Source of the DNA: Trileptium ribeirensis
Lineage: Eukaryota > Nematoda > Enoplea > Enoplida > Thoracostomopsidae
Direction of reading: 5' to 3'
Assembly: GCA_030248225.1 (NCBI GenBank)
Contig: JASANE010001826.1
Span: forward strand, 1 to 64,000
DNA length: 64,000 nucleotides
Below are positions 1 to 10,634 of the stretch, piece after piece. Numbering within the stretch: position 1 is the stretch's first letter; each line of letters starts with the position of its first letter. Made by a program: the position numbers and the translations under genes. The notes below the pieces were generated by a model that saw nothing but the letters and a program-made list of their open reading frames with translations, was not told the origin of the DNA and made no database searches.

Positions 1-22
1 TTGTTCTTCGTTCAGTTACGTA

Positions 23-660
23 TTGCTATGTCTGAATCTAACGGATTTGGTCTTTAGGCAGACGATTGGCATTCCAATAGGCACGGATTTTGCTTCATAC
101 ATTGCTAATTTATCTTTAAATGCCATTGAACAGGAATATCTAGATCAGCTTGCGGTCCGACAATTAGAAAAAAATTTAGATACACTTTACGTTATATTGC
201 TGATATTTCGACTATTAATGATTTTAACATTTTTGAATCGGTTTATCAGGATATTTGCCCGGATTCGCTTGACACTTTTGTCAAAGTTAACTACCATAAT
301 AAATCCGCCAACATTCTTGAGCTTATATATTACTATAAAACAGGGAAAGGCCGATGTGGATCTTTATGATAAAAGACAACTGTTGAATTTTCCGATAACT
401 GAAACTTTCCATTTTTTACTTCTAATCTGTCGCGTTCAGTTTTTAAAGGTAATTATTCATTGACAAATTTACCGGTTTTTTAAAATTTGCAACAAGCGGG
501 AATTTTTTATTAATTATTCTGAGCTCCTTGGTCTATAGACTTAAAAACAGAGGTTATCCCAGACGTTTTATTAATAGTCATATAAAACGTTGTCTTAAAA
601 AATTTATCATGGCTCTTCTGCCGTCAACGAAATTCTTCATATGGTTAATATGAATATTGC
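23..660 (+). pseudogene. Penelope-like reverse transcriptase fragment, family 1
   Basis: A broken reverse transcriptase segment. The frame near the start shows RQTIGIPIGTDFASYIANLS, which matches the GIPMGT...APLLANL-type palm motif of one group of Penelope-like/related RTs. Further on come LDLYDKRQ-like residues (VDLYDKRQLLNFPI) typical of the stretch after the catalytic palm in the same group. The region just after, to about 660, continues in shifted frames (CNKREFF, LKNRGYPRRFINSHIKR). Several frameshifts and stops break it, and the catalytic-acid motif is not intact. The same protein segment is found twice more on the minus strand, at about 3,680-4,130 and 7,140-7,580. Family-level assignment is from remembered motif patterns; placement in Penelope-like elements is supported by the nearby GIY-YIG remnant. 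It extends beyond the left edge of the window. Confidence 0.65.
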
Positions 661-692
661 TATGCTTAGATAATGTGTTGGGCATTTGGGGG

Positions 693-703
693 TTTTTTTT
701 TTT

Positions 704-749
<46 letters not shown>
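693..749 (+). repeat. Poly-T tract
   Basis: A run of T interrupted once by A. It follows the RT fragment and could be the genomic image of a poly-A/T tail or simple slippage. The mirrored arm near 3,660-3,690 has no such tract, so the tract arose or expanded after the two arms parted. Confidence 0.9.
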
Positions 750-756
<7 letters not shown>

Positions 757-1640
757 TTATATACGGATCATAGTTAACTCGCTCAAATTACGGAAATTGT
801 GTGCAGTCTTTTGATGCTTATGCACCTTACTGTTTGCATGAATGGTTGTTCCTACTTCTATTTTTTGTATAAATTGAGAATGTGGTCAGCACCCCATATG
901 ATTTATTTTTATGTTAATTGCGATTCTAGATTGATAATCAAAACAACTAACCTTTTTAACTGTTTGATTATATTAACGGCGTTTGAAGATTTTTCTACGC
1001 GACTAAAAGAGGACACTTACTGATAAATTTCACTGTTGGATTTCAGGCTGCTAAGTGGGTCACGTCCTCGTCGTGCAGCCTAGGAAACGTGAGTATACAA
1101 ACATCACGTTTGCGAAGAACCCACACGAAACAATGTCACAGTAGATAGAAATGTATATAATAAATTTAGAATTGAAACAAAATAAATGCAGTTCTTGTCA
1201 GTATTTTTTATTTTAATACCGCTATCTTTACCTTTGGCAGTAAATAAATCATATAAATTTTAAATTTTGTCCCTGCTTATAATAAAGTCGACAAACTTAA
1301 AATCTACGCCATGCTCGAAACGTTTTAGAAGAGCTTTGCTTTAGAACTCATTGATTCTTCCTCCGCTTAGCTTTCCTCTTAGGAATGACTTACGATGCAT
1401 TGTGGACAACCTTTTACATTGTTTTAGATTTTCTAAGTGTAAGCAAAATTTCTCGACAGAACAACAAGCTAGTGTCAAAGAATTGGCTCCGACCGCCGAT
1501 ATAGTCGTCACCACACCTGATAACGTTTAAAGGAGTTCTTTTAAATAAACCAGAGTATTTTCAATAAATTGTTCAGAATACTCAACGATACTGCTCATTT
1601 TAAAGTATCCAAGTAACAAGATCGTTATTCCAATATACTC
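750..1640. other. Non-coding part of the left Penelope arm
   Basis: No supportable gene. The sequence is homologous (reversed) to about 2,880-3,660, and about 780-1,040 is also related to 6,770-7,020. It probably represents untranslated or junction sequence of the retroelement copies. Short open frames here have no recognisable motif. Confidence 0.5.
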
Positions 1641-1645
1641 AAAAG

Positions 1646-1950
1646 ATGAAGCAACGATTACTAAAATATTGCGAAGACGATCGCCAAAATATGTTTCGGG
1701 CCAAATCTATTATCAATTGTGCCGTCCGGATCGCGCATCCGGTATTATATGGTTCCACAAAGGTCCATAAGCAGAATAGTCCATTGCAACCGATAATCCA
1801 TGTAATTAGCGCAATATTTATTACACATACTGAGCCGCTAACACATAACAATTTTCATTACATAAACACTTTCGACTTTAGCGATAAAGTACCCAATCCC
1901 GTACCTAACAAGCTATGATGTTACAGCATTGTTCACCCATGTTCCTATCA
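1646..1950 (+). pseudogene. Penelope-like reverse transcriptase fragment, family 2 (finger region)
   Basis: The plus-strand frame reads LYGSTKVHKQNSPLQPI, then EPLTHNNFHYINTFDFSDKV, then past a stop VTALFTHVPINK. This matches the pattern LYGLPKVHKxxxPLRPI ... FD(F/V)xxLFTxVPI found at the start of the Penelope-like RT core. Minus-strand sequence at 2,530-2,860 holds a second copy of the same segment. The match ends abruptly at about 1,955, where the minus-strand copy of the later RT part begins, so this is the point at which the two inverted copies meet. Broken by stops; not functional. Confidence 0.7.
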
Positions 1951-2860
1951 ACAAATGGTTGATCTGATTTGGCAGGTACGGTACAGAAGGCAGCTGATTA
2001 AGCCTGTTTTATACTTGCCAAACACAAACGAATTAAACTTAGTGGATGAACCAGTGAAAGTTGGCTTCCTATATACGGATGTAGTAATTTTATCTTCACA
2101 TTTGACGATGTTAGTGTCCAAAAACGGTATCGAGCCCCGATTCTCTTTTTCCATCGTAAAATTTATAATGGCACGTTGTCGTGAAGTATACAAGAAATTT
2201 ATCAATTTCCAACTCATTCTTAAATCCGCAAAAGTGTCATCTACATAACAGCAGTAAAAAATGGGTCTACATGACGAGCTACAGCTATTTAACCATTTCA
2301 TTTCGGACTTATTCATCAAAACGTTTTCCAAAGTTGGTCACATCGGCGAGCCCATGGCTACGCCTTCAATTCCTTGATAAGCTTTGCCGTTGAATAGGAA
2401 AGATATCTCTTTAGCGCAAACACTAATCGCCAGAATCAAATCGTTTACTGGTAAAGGACAGTTGACTTCATCGTTTTACTCCAGAAATAGTTTTACGTCA
2501 TCAGAATCTCTCTCTGATATACTCCAGGGTTTTGTCTATAGGAACATGGGTGAACAATGCTGTAACGTCGTGACGAGTTGTTAGGGTTAAGATTGGGTAC
2601 TTTATCGCTAAAGTCGAAAGTGTTTTTAACCGAAAATTGGTTATGTGTTAGCGGCTCGAGTATGTGTAATAAATATTGCGCTAAGTACCGTGGCATTATA
2701 TCGGTTTGCAATGGACTATTCTTGTATGAACCTTTTTGTAAAACCATATAATACCGGGATGCGCGATATTAACAGCAAATTCTATAATGCAATTTTAGCC
2801 GAAACTGCATAAAAATACAAAAATCTTTGCAATATTTTTGATCGTTGCTTCATCTTTTAG
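1948..2860 (-). pseudogene. Penelope-like reverse transcriptase, family 2 (fingers to thumb)
   Basis: Read from high to low coordinates, this is the most complete RT in the window. In order: a KVHK-like finger segment (about 2,740-2,700); EPLTHNQFSVKNTFDFSDKV (about 2,660-2,600); VTALFTHVPIDKTLEYI (about 2,565-2,515); GVAMGSP palm motif (about 2,360); YVDDTF, which contains the catalytic aspartate pair (about 2,245); NFTMEKENRGSIPFLD (about 2,140); and SVYRKPTFTGSSTKFNSF (about 2,060). That order and wording are characteristic of Penelope-like elements. At least three frameshifts or stops separate the segments, including one right after GVAMGSP, so it is a relic. An endonuclease from this copy was not found on its 3' side, because the inverted left arm begins there. 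Confidence 0.85.
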
Positions 2861-3670
2861 TATATTGGAATAGTTTCAAAAATCTTGTTACTTGGATACT
2901 TTAAAATGAGCAGTATATTCAGTATTGCCGGAACAATTTATTGAAATATCTCGTTTATTTAAAAGAACAACTCCTTCTCGCTTATCCGGTGTCGTGACAA
3001 CTGTATCATTTTTAAAGCCAATTTTTTGTTTGTTTCTGTTGGGAATTTTCTTACCTTTAAAATCTAAAACTTAAAACATTGTCACAATGAGCAAAAAAAT
3101 TCCTGACACGCGAGGAAATCAAATGTAGTTTCTAAAGCAAACTTTTTGTTGACGTTTCAAAAATTAAGTTTGTCGAGTTTATTATAAGCGGGGACAAACT
3201 AAAAATTTATATGTGATTTCTGCTCCAAGAAGATGGCCAACTCTAAGAATTGGAATCTGACAAGAACTGCATTATTTTGTTTCAATTTAAATTTATTATA
3301 TACATTTCCCGTGGCTGCCTAACATTGTTTCGTGTGGGTTCTTCGCAAAACATGATGTTTGTATATTTACGTTTTTCCTAGTGCAAAAAATTTTAAATTG
3401 ACCCACTTTACAGTGAAATTTATCAGTAGTGTCCTCGCCGTGCAAACTTTCAAACACAGTTTAATTATAATAAAACAGTTGTTTTGGGCTGCAATCTCAA
3501 GATGGCAAATTAAGGCATAAAAAAAAATAAATAAATCATATGGTGCGGACCGCATTATTCAATTTATAATAAAATGGTAAAGCGCGCGTACCGTTGCATG
3601 CAAACAGTAAGGTGCATAAGCCAAAAGATGCACACAGTTCCGTAATTTGAGCGGAGTTAATAATAATCCG
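2861..3670. other. Non-coding part of the right Penelope arm
   Basis: Reversed counterpart of about 780-1,640, with the same words around the GTGTGGGTTCTTCGCAAA tract near 3,335. No intact coding frame. The part from about 3,400 to 3,660 is also homologous to about 6,770-7,020. Confidence 0.5.
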
Positions 3671-3679
3671 TATAATTAA

Positions 3680-4140
3680 TGCCCAAGCATCTACAAGCGT
3701 CCGCAGATATTCATATTAACCATGTGAAGATTTTCGTTGAGGTGGAATTCATGGGAAATTTTTTTTAAGAGAACGTTTTTTCTGACTATTAATAAAAAAA
3801 CGTCTAGGAAATAACCTCTTGTTTTTGAGTCTATAGACCAAGGAGAGCTCAGAGTAATTAATAAAAAATTCCGCTTGTCCGAATTTTAAAAAAGTTCAGC
3901 AATTTGTCGATGAATAATACCTTTAAAAACTGAACACAACAATTTTGGAGTAAAAATGGAAAGTTAGTTATCGGAAAATCAATATTCTTTTATCCATAAA
4001 GATCCACATATAGGTAATATATAGCTCAAGAAAAATGTTGGCGGATTATGGATTTGACTTTACAATTTTCAAGCCGAGATGCATGTTATCCTGATAATTT
4101 TCAATTTGTATGTTAAATAATTAATAATAAATATCAGGCA
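3680..4140 (-). pseudogene. Penelope-like RT fragment, family 1, second copy
   Basis: Minus-strand counterpart of the fragment at 23-660. Remnants of the LDLYDKRQ-type segment lie near 3,990-4,010 and of the CNKREFF-type segment near 3,870, in different frames. It is more decayed than the third copy at 7,140-7,580. Confidence 0.6.
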
Positions 4141-4704
4141 AATTGTATAACGAAAGTGTATCTAAATTTTTTTTATTATTAATTGGTGCACTAGGTCTCG
4201 TCGGGTATTACCTTCATGTAGTAAAATTAGCAATGTATGAAGCAGAATCGTGCTTGATGGCTAGAGCCAAATACCAGAAGTAATATTGTATAATAAGCCA
4301 TTCAAGGGTGTTAATAACATGTGATTTAACAGGATTTATTATTAAATTTTGGAATACCCTGTATGAAGGGTAAACTGTAGAAGCCTAAATCAAGAAAGTT
4401 ACCAAAACTCATTTTATAAAACGTTTATGCGCGTGCAAAATTTTATCCTGCGTATCGGTTATTAAAGTGTTTGTATCTGACTTAAAGTTACTAATACCAT
4501 CGAAACCTAGTTCATTGGCGATAACATTAATATAAAAGCTTTTCATATAAAGCTAAAGTTTTGTGGAGCCTTGTCCGTTATAGTTATAACAAATCATATT
4601 TAATCTTCCGAATTACTTACGTTCCGCGTAATTAAGAATTCTATCTGAGCCAAAATTTCTCACTTTTAGACTGTTAATGCGCTCATGCAAACTTAAGATT
4701 GCGT

Positions 4705-4929
4705 TCAATTTCCATTCCAAAAATATATTTTTTCCAAGCCCGTATATTTTCCCACAATGCTCGTAATATAATTATTCAAACTTCGATGAAACTTTAACTT
4801 AACATCATCAAAATTGATTCGGCGATGCAATCTATACATAGGTCCTTTCTCTAAAAGTGTCTTCAGGTTCCAATTATTAATAAAATCAAAATTACCAGTA
4901 ACAATGATGTGTTTATGATCTCTATTCAC
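4705..4929 (-). pseudogene. Penelope-like RT N-terminal fragment, family 1
   Basis: The frame shows KHIIVTGNFDFINNWNLKTL followed by LEKGPMYR and a basic, helical stretch. The combination IVTG(N/D)...L(L/I)xKGPxYR is a conserved block that precedes the RT core in the same family as the YDKRQ fragments. It stands upstream, on the minus strand, of the 3,680-4,140 copy, so these two pieces may belong to one element about 1.3 kb long. No start codon is assigned. Confidence 0.55.
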
Positions 4930-4999
4930 GAAAAAAAGACGAATTTCAGTATCATAATTTCGGGTTGTTCATGGATTCCATTGTATCTAATTTGTCTGT

Positions 5000-5530
5000 A
5001 GTTTGGCGATAGTTAAAAAAGAAACTGCCGAGAGTTCTACCGTAACTGAAAGCGATAAAGGGGGTCGCGAGATGATCAGTGTTAATAGGCATATCATCAC
5101 AAGGCCAGAATTATTTTACTCTAGAGGGAAAATATTACCCAACCGTACAAGGTTAAATCCCGGGTTAGTAAATTCTATTCTGAAAAAGCCCTTATGCTTA
5201 GTTTTAATCTTACGTTTATCCCCGAATCTAAAGCCCAAAATATCTAATACTATCATCCTCATATTAAATATTGCCAGTCTACTAAGATCAATAACGTCCC
5301 GTTGAATAAGACCAAATAGAATATATGGTTTTTTGTTTATTAACACTAAAAACGTATTTATAAACTACTTTCCTTAATATAAGGAAGTCATCCGGTTCTC
5401 CTAAATTAAGTGAATCAAAAAAGTACTTAGGGTGATCTAAACATCTGCCAACACGTCTCCTTCCATGTTTTTTCCTGAAACATTCCCAACAAAATTGGCA
5501 CAGACGGGTGCCCCGTACTTTTCTTTTGTC
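5000..5530. other. Retroelement-flank sequence without a clear domain
   Basis: Lies between the GIY-YIG remnant and the next RT N-terminal block on the minus strand, where the C-terminal tail of one copy and the start of another would sit. Short frames on both strands show no motif I recognise. Confidence 0.4.
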
Positions 5531-6060
5531 ATTCTATCGTTAAGACCGAAATGGAATTTAGTCTTGAGACATTTTATCCAAAAATCCTCTCTGTCAAGTC
5601 TACATTTTTATCCTCCACACTATTGGCAGTAGCAAAAACCTCGACAATTTTAATTTTCAAAGATTGACAAGTTTTATTATTAAAATGTTCCGCAATAAGT
5701 TTACTTTTAATATCCGAATTCTTTTTAATCGCAAGTATGTGCTCATAAATTCTAATTTTTAGTTTAGGCCCTGTTTCTCCTACATACTGTATACCTCAAT
5801 GATTATATTCTGACAAGTATACGACGTTAGCAATATCTCATGGCTTTGATATTTGATGATTTGTCCTAAAAATCTGTAATTATAAGCTGACGCAAAAATA
5901 GGTCTGGATCATACCGCTTTCATAAAGTACAATTTTTGTTTCAAAGCTCAAGTAAAAGGCAGTAATCCAAACCGAAAAATTTACATAAACTAGTAGATCT
6001 AAGACATAAACCACAATGCGGAACCTTCCCATTCCATATTGTGGGGTCCCGTGAAGCCGC
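5530..6060 (-). pseudogene. Penelope-type Cys motif and GIY-YIG endonuclease remnant
   Basis: Reading the minus strand, VPHCGLC near 6,020 is followed, after about 190 bp of decayed sequence, by GIQYVGETGPKLKIRIYEH near 5,800-5,740, then by IAEHFN near 5,690 and by KIVEVF near 5,650. The G(I)QYVGETG...R(I/F)YEH block is the GIY-YIG nuclease core of Penelope-like elements, with a cysteine-rich segment before it as is usual in the family. The Arg and Glu positions of the helix are still visible, but several stops and frameshifts interrupt the rest. It supports calling this cluster Penelope-like rather than another RT class. Confidence 0.7.
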
Positions 6061-6769
6061 GGTCGCATGATTTTTTATGTCGTTATTCATGGTTGTTTAA
6101 AAGGTTTAATTTTCAGTGAATCTTAACTCGTAATACTAGGATACATAAGTTGATTTTACTAAGGTGGAAACCGAATAAATGAAGCATGGTTTATACGGTG
6201 TAAATATCCGCTTATCCCCAACCTCGCGGGCCCCGAAAACTGTCGAACCGTGGATCCTATTAGTAACATTTTTATAATGATCATATAAACTTATTTAATT
6301 AAAGATATAGTAACTGTAATACTGTATGGTATAAGTATATTGAAGATGATAAAGATGTATTATTTATCGTTTTAAACACTTTTAATATTTTGACAAATAA
6401 AAAAATTACACTAGAAAAAGACGTAAAATAACGTCGGGGAACGGAATGTTCAAGATGTACTCCCGCACACATATGGACCTAGCCCCAGCCAAAATTGAAA
6501 ATGTATATGATTTATTTACTGTAGAATCAACATTTTTCGTGAAAAGTAAATGTTTTAACACGTAAAAACCAAATAACATAACAAAATTTTTGCCTTATTT
6601 CAAAAAGAAATTCTCATAGCATGCGTCTATCCTTTGGCACTGCGTGGAATGCCGGAGTGTGCGACCACACCACGGCAAGGCTGGTTGTCCTATCCGTAAC
6701 CGGAACAATCTGTCACCAGATCGTTAGGGTAGTCCGTTTTCGTGGTCGGACTCCAACAGTGAAATTAAT
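6061..6769. other. Unassigned spacer inside the Penelope cluster
   Basis: No gene or repeat recognised. A GC-richer patch at about 6,620-6,760 differs in composition from its AT-rich surroundings and may be a piece of another element. Confidence 0.4.
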
Positions 6770-7580
6770 CAGTAAATGTACTCCGTAGACGTGTAGAAAA
6801 AATGTTCAAACGCAGTTAATATAATCAAACAGTTAAAAACGGGGGGAGGTGTTGTTTTAGTTATTAATCTAGAATAGCAATCAACATGTACATAAATCGT
6901 ATGGGGTGTTGACAACGTGGTCAACTTATAAGAAAACAGTAAAGCACGGGCAACCGTACGTGCAAACAGTAAGGTGCGTAAGCATCAAAAGATGCACATA
7001 CAATTTCCGTAATTTGAACGGTTAACTATGATCCATATATATATAATTTATGTATAAGTTCATTATCTGTTATATAAGCATAAAAACCAGAATGAAACCG
7101 AATAGCTCAAAACGTATGCCCAACACGTTATCTAAACGTAGCAATATTCATATTAACCATGTGAAGAATTTCGTTGACGGTAAAAGATTCATGGAAAAAA
7201 ATTTTTAAGAGAACGTTTTATGTGACTATTATTAAAATGTCTGGGATAACCTCTGTTTTTGAGTCTATAGACCAAGTAGCTTAGGTTATTAATAAAAAAA
7301 CTCCCGCTTGTTGCAATTTTTTAAAAAACGGTAGATTTCTCCATGATTAATACCTTTTAAAACTGAACGCGACAGATTAGAAGTAAAAAAATGGAAAATT
7401 AGTTATCGGAAAATTCAAAAGTTGTCTTTTGTCATAAAGATCCACATCGGCATTTCCCTGTTTTATAGTAATATTTAGGTCAAGAATGTTGGCGAATTTA
7501 TTGTTGGAGTTAACTTTACAAAGTTCCAGCGAATCTTGATAAACCGACTCACACCTGTTAAGATCATTAATAGTCAACAA
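6770..7580 (-). pseudogene. Penelope-like RT fragment, family 1, third copy
   Basis: Minus strand from 7,580 down to about 7,140 gives an open stretch with LDLNITIKQGNADVDLYDKR then QLLNFPI, continued in shifted frames by RFLKNCNKREFF and LKNRGYPRHFNNSHIKR. It is the best preserved of the three copies of this segment. The lower part, about 6,770-7,020, is non-coding and matches about 3,400-3,660 and, reversed, about 780-1,040. Being on the same strand as the GIY-YIG remnant further down (5,530-6,060), the two could be parts of one original element. Confidence 0.7.
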
Positions 7581-7649
7581 ATAGCGATATTTATATTATT
7601 AATTTTACATGCATTTATGAGTCTTGATTACGATGTTTTGCGTTATAAC

Positions 7650-9060
7650 AAGTGGTTGCATATTTCACTCACAGTAATGTGTTGGGATTTTGACTAGTAA
7701 GACCCACCGAAACACATCCCTGACAGTTTATTCTCAACGGCGTTTGGCTATATTAAATGCACGAAGTTTGGAAAAGAAGCAGTCTTTGCCTTAAACACAG
7801 AAGTTTATGGAAACAAACCTTTGCTATACTAACACAAAGATATGAGTATGTAGTACTACCTTTGCTCTTACTAGTTTCAGAGATAGTAACAATATAAAAA
7901 TGTAACCCTAAGGCCTTATGAATTTACCATAAAATGGTTAATTTTCATTAAGCTTTCTAACTATATCTTTATTCCTGCCTCCACACAAATGGTGGCAGCA
8001 AAGTTGTTAATACTTGGTATTTAATATCGAACTTGTTAAACAAAGCAAACCGGGTTAAACACTCATAAAATAGATTTTTAAATCGTAGCCAGAAAACAAA
8101 ATTGTATTTGTTTTTCTGCTTTTTGGTTTATACTTTTAATAGCATTTATCCGAATTAAATATCCACGATCGTTTGGAAATCTATTTCTGAAAGACTATCG
8201 CTGTGTTACTGTTTGTCATGCTTAAGTATCAATCATAATTGTTGTGCCAGTTTCAAAATTTTTACCTAAAACAAATTTAAATGGTTCAAAAATCGCCAAA
8301 AACAGTCAGCGTATAGTACAAACGTGTAGGAATTGCTAAACAATTAATATCTATATTATCGCTCAAAATGGTGTGTATCATAACCCATATCGGATTTAAA
8401 CATATTGTATCGTTTTCGTACAATTATTAGAGCACAATACGTACAATATAAGCCCTAAACAACTAGAAACGAAAATATACACCATAAACTACAAAAAACG
8501 AATGCTATGAAACTCTCACTCAAACTATGCTAAATCTAAGCCATTAACCTGATCTATAATAGCCCATAGACTGTCACTAATCATAAGGCTAGAAGATGCC
8601 TCCCAAAGAACTCATCTCTGTAAGGAACTCCTTTTTAGACATATAACCGTAGCCTTTCACAATTGCTTTGACCGAATAAAAGCCGCAACTAGATGTTTCA
8701 AAATTGTAGCAAAAGTTGACGCATTGACATCAGCATAACTTAATCGAATATATATTTGATGGGATACCGAGTACGATGTGACATATGAAAACATTGTGCG
8801 GCATATCATAAAAACTCGTCTGGATTAATGCATAAAACAGGGTGGATATAATGCATGAGCTCTGTTGGAAGAAGTTGATTATAAATATGGCAACGCATGC
8901 ATATAATTGCTAATCAATTATCAATTATATAGGTATAAATGTTATCAAAATTATCGTACAATAGCAAAAATATTAGGATTTGACCCGAAAGTTACCTAAA
9001 ACTGCATGACAGCTGTGTGGAATGCTAGATGTATTGTTTCCATAGAGTATATATAATTTA
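7650..9060. other. AT-rich DNA with no recognised feature
   Basis: Both strands were read. There is no frame with a recognisable motif, no tandem repeat and no matched termini. Confidence 0.6.
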
Positions 9061-9968
9061 TTTCATTGTCAAAGTTACTGAATACATTGTTATCGCACGA
9101 ACTACCCAACCCCAGCCCGCAGGGAGTGAGTCCCAGTGCGGAAAAAATTGCCGCTCTCAGACCCTGGTGTTCTGCAGGGCCACAAAAATACAGCCAACGT
9201 GTCGTAGTGGAGGACATGGGCCACTTGGGAGTGACTCACCGTTCGTCTCGGATGGGTAGATATATATCCTCTTCATACGCCTCTATCTTCTTCGAAGCTG
9301 CGGTAAGTGCACCAGTTCCTGTTCTTAGATTATAGCATCGGAATCACGGCCTCAGCTGACGGTTATAGGACTTGGATACAGTTGGACAAGACGCTAGGAC
9401 CGACGAGTGGAAACTCAAGCGCTTGTAAACAGAGCTCCTTATGAAATTTATATTGTCCACGTTCTTGCGTCGTTCGACTGAAGACTCCCGAACATAAAGC
9501 ATTGAAAGGCATTGAAGAGATCAATACCGCTACTTTGCTGCGAATATGACACTAGTTATCTGGCTCTAAATTTGTATTGTTATCGAACGTGGACGAGATG
9601 CCGAACGTATACAGACACGTTCTTGGAAGACTCCGGTCACCCGCGCTACGCGGCTGGCCAAGGCGTACAACCACCGCTCCATACCGTTCTCGAACCTGGC
9701 TTCTGAATCGCTCTTACTATCGGTAAAGCTCTCAGTGCTCAGACAGTCATTAAAACCGCCAGCCCCAGCTGCGACCACAACCTCTACGTCGGCACCAATC
9801 TTTCGTTGTGTACGCGCCAGGCGGATGGCTCAAAACGTTGTCTTACATTCAAGCCCATGGTTCCCTCTCTCAGCTTTAGGTGCTGGTAGCTTGCCGATCG
9901 CCGACGAGTTTCGCCGGAGCGATTTCATCGACGTGAGCACACGGCTAAGCGAAGATGACGCAAAATAG
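9061..9968. other. GC-richer block with unidentified overlapping frames
   Basis: Composition changes sharply from the AT-rich flank at about 9,100. Open frames exist on both strands, for instance a plus-strand one at 9,735-9,968 and a minus-strand one at 9,566-9,778, but neither shows a motif I recognise. The related words at 9,450 and 9,585 (about CGTTC/CGTGGACGA) hint at old internal duplication. Inference: an eroded transposon or retrovirus-like gag region, on composition and neighbourhood only. Confidence 0.3.
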
Positions 9969-10322
9969 AATAAAGTACATCCATCCTTTTCGATTAATTA
10001 CATTATCTGAGTTTGTCAAGTAATCGGCATAAACGCTAAACACCAAAACCGAATGACTCTTGTCAAAATCGAACACTGCGTGATTATCGTTTACTGGTGA
10101 CAGCAACAACGACGTATTACCAAATACAAATGATTAAAGGCACGGTGCAAACCGCTGTAGGGCGACAATATATACGCGAATACACAGAATATACATTATT
10201 AATATAAATCAAAAATTTAGTCTCAAGGAATGTTATATCTCCGCGACACGAGTGCTCGTAGATCACGCCAAGAAAATCTACCGATGAACAAATTAAAACC
10301 GAGTATTGGGGAAGAGTAACAA

Positions 10323-10634
10323 ATGGCTTCAGGCCAACCCAGCTTAACGTCTCAGTCGGCGCTGGGTGAGTTACCAGATTGTTCACTTTTCAAAAATTCG
10401 AAACTGAAACGGGGAGATGTCACACTAAAACGAATGCCTCAGTATGATGTCGGGGGACGTGATTCCACCCTCGATGCTCTGGTAAATATGGCAACGAAAA
10501 TGACGCCAAACGATGACATGAGGCCAAAGCGGTATTTTCTGAAGTTTTACAGAGAGCTGGGTGCCCTGCCGACAGAGAAACGTGGGGCTTACCCGATTGG
10601 CACAGCCCAGCTCCGGAAGGGGGTCAACCGCTAA
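10323..10634 (+). CDS. Hypothetical protein, 103 residues, unidentified
   Basis: An ATG-started frame of 103 codons in GC-richer DNA. It is hydrophilic and basic (LKRGDVTLKR, RPKRYFLKFYRELG), with no signal peptide, membrane segment or motif that I recognise. The opposite strand is also open over most of the same stretch (10,425-10,670), so the true coding strand, if any, is unclear. Its position beside a Ty3/gypsy relic makes an origin from a mobile element possible, but this gene is not on the same strand as that pol relic. It could equally be a chance frame in GC-rich sequence. Confidence 0.22.
   Translation: MASGQPSLTSQSALGELPDCSLFKNSKLKRGDVTLKRMPQYDVGGRDSTLDALVNMATKMTPNDDMRPKRYFLKFYRELGALPTEKRGAYPIGTAQLRKGVNR

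Larger units (their letters stand above)
1..4150. repeat. Large degenerate inverted repeat of Penelope-like material
   Basis: Seen directly: the plus strand of about 1-1,950 matches the minus strand of about 2,500-4,150. The block around 500-660 (a tract reading CTCCTTGGTCTATAGAC) reappears reversed at about 3,680-3,860. The block at 1,525-1,665 around GATGAAGCAACGAT reappears reversed at about 2,835-2,960. The block at 890-1,135 reappears reversed at about 3,320-3,550. The arms are diverged and carry indels, so this is an old structure. A third copy of the outer-arm material lies at about 6,770-7,580 in the same orientation as the right arm. Inference: head-to-head insertion or inversion of two related retroelement copies, followed by decay. 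Confidence 0.7.

Noticed and set aside
1..7650. Intact retrotransposon coding capacity
   Set aside because: Every RT and nuclease segment is broken by stops or frameshifts.
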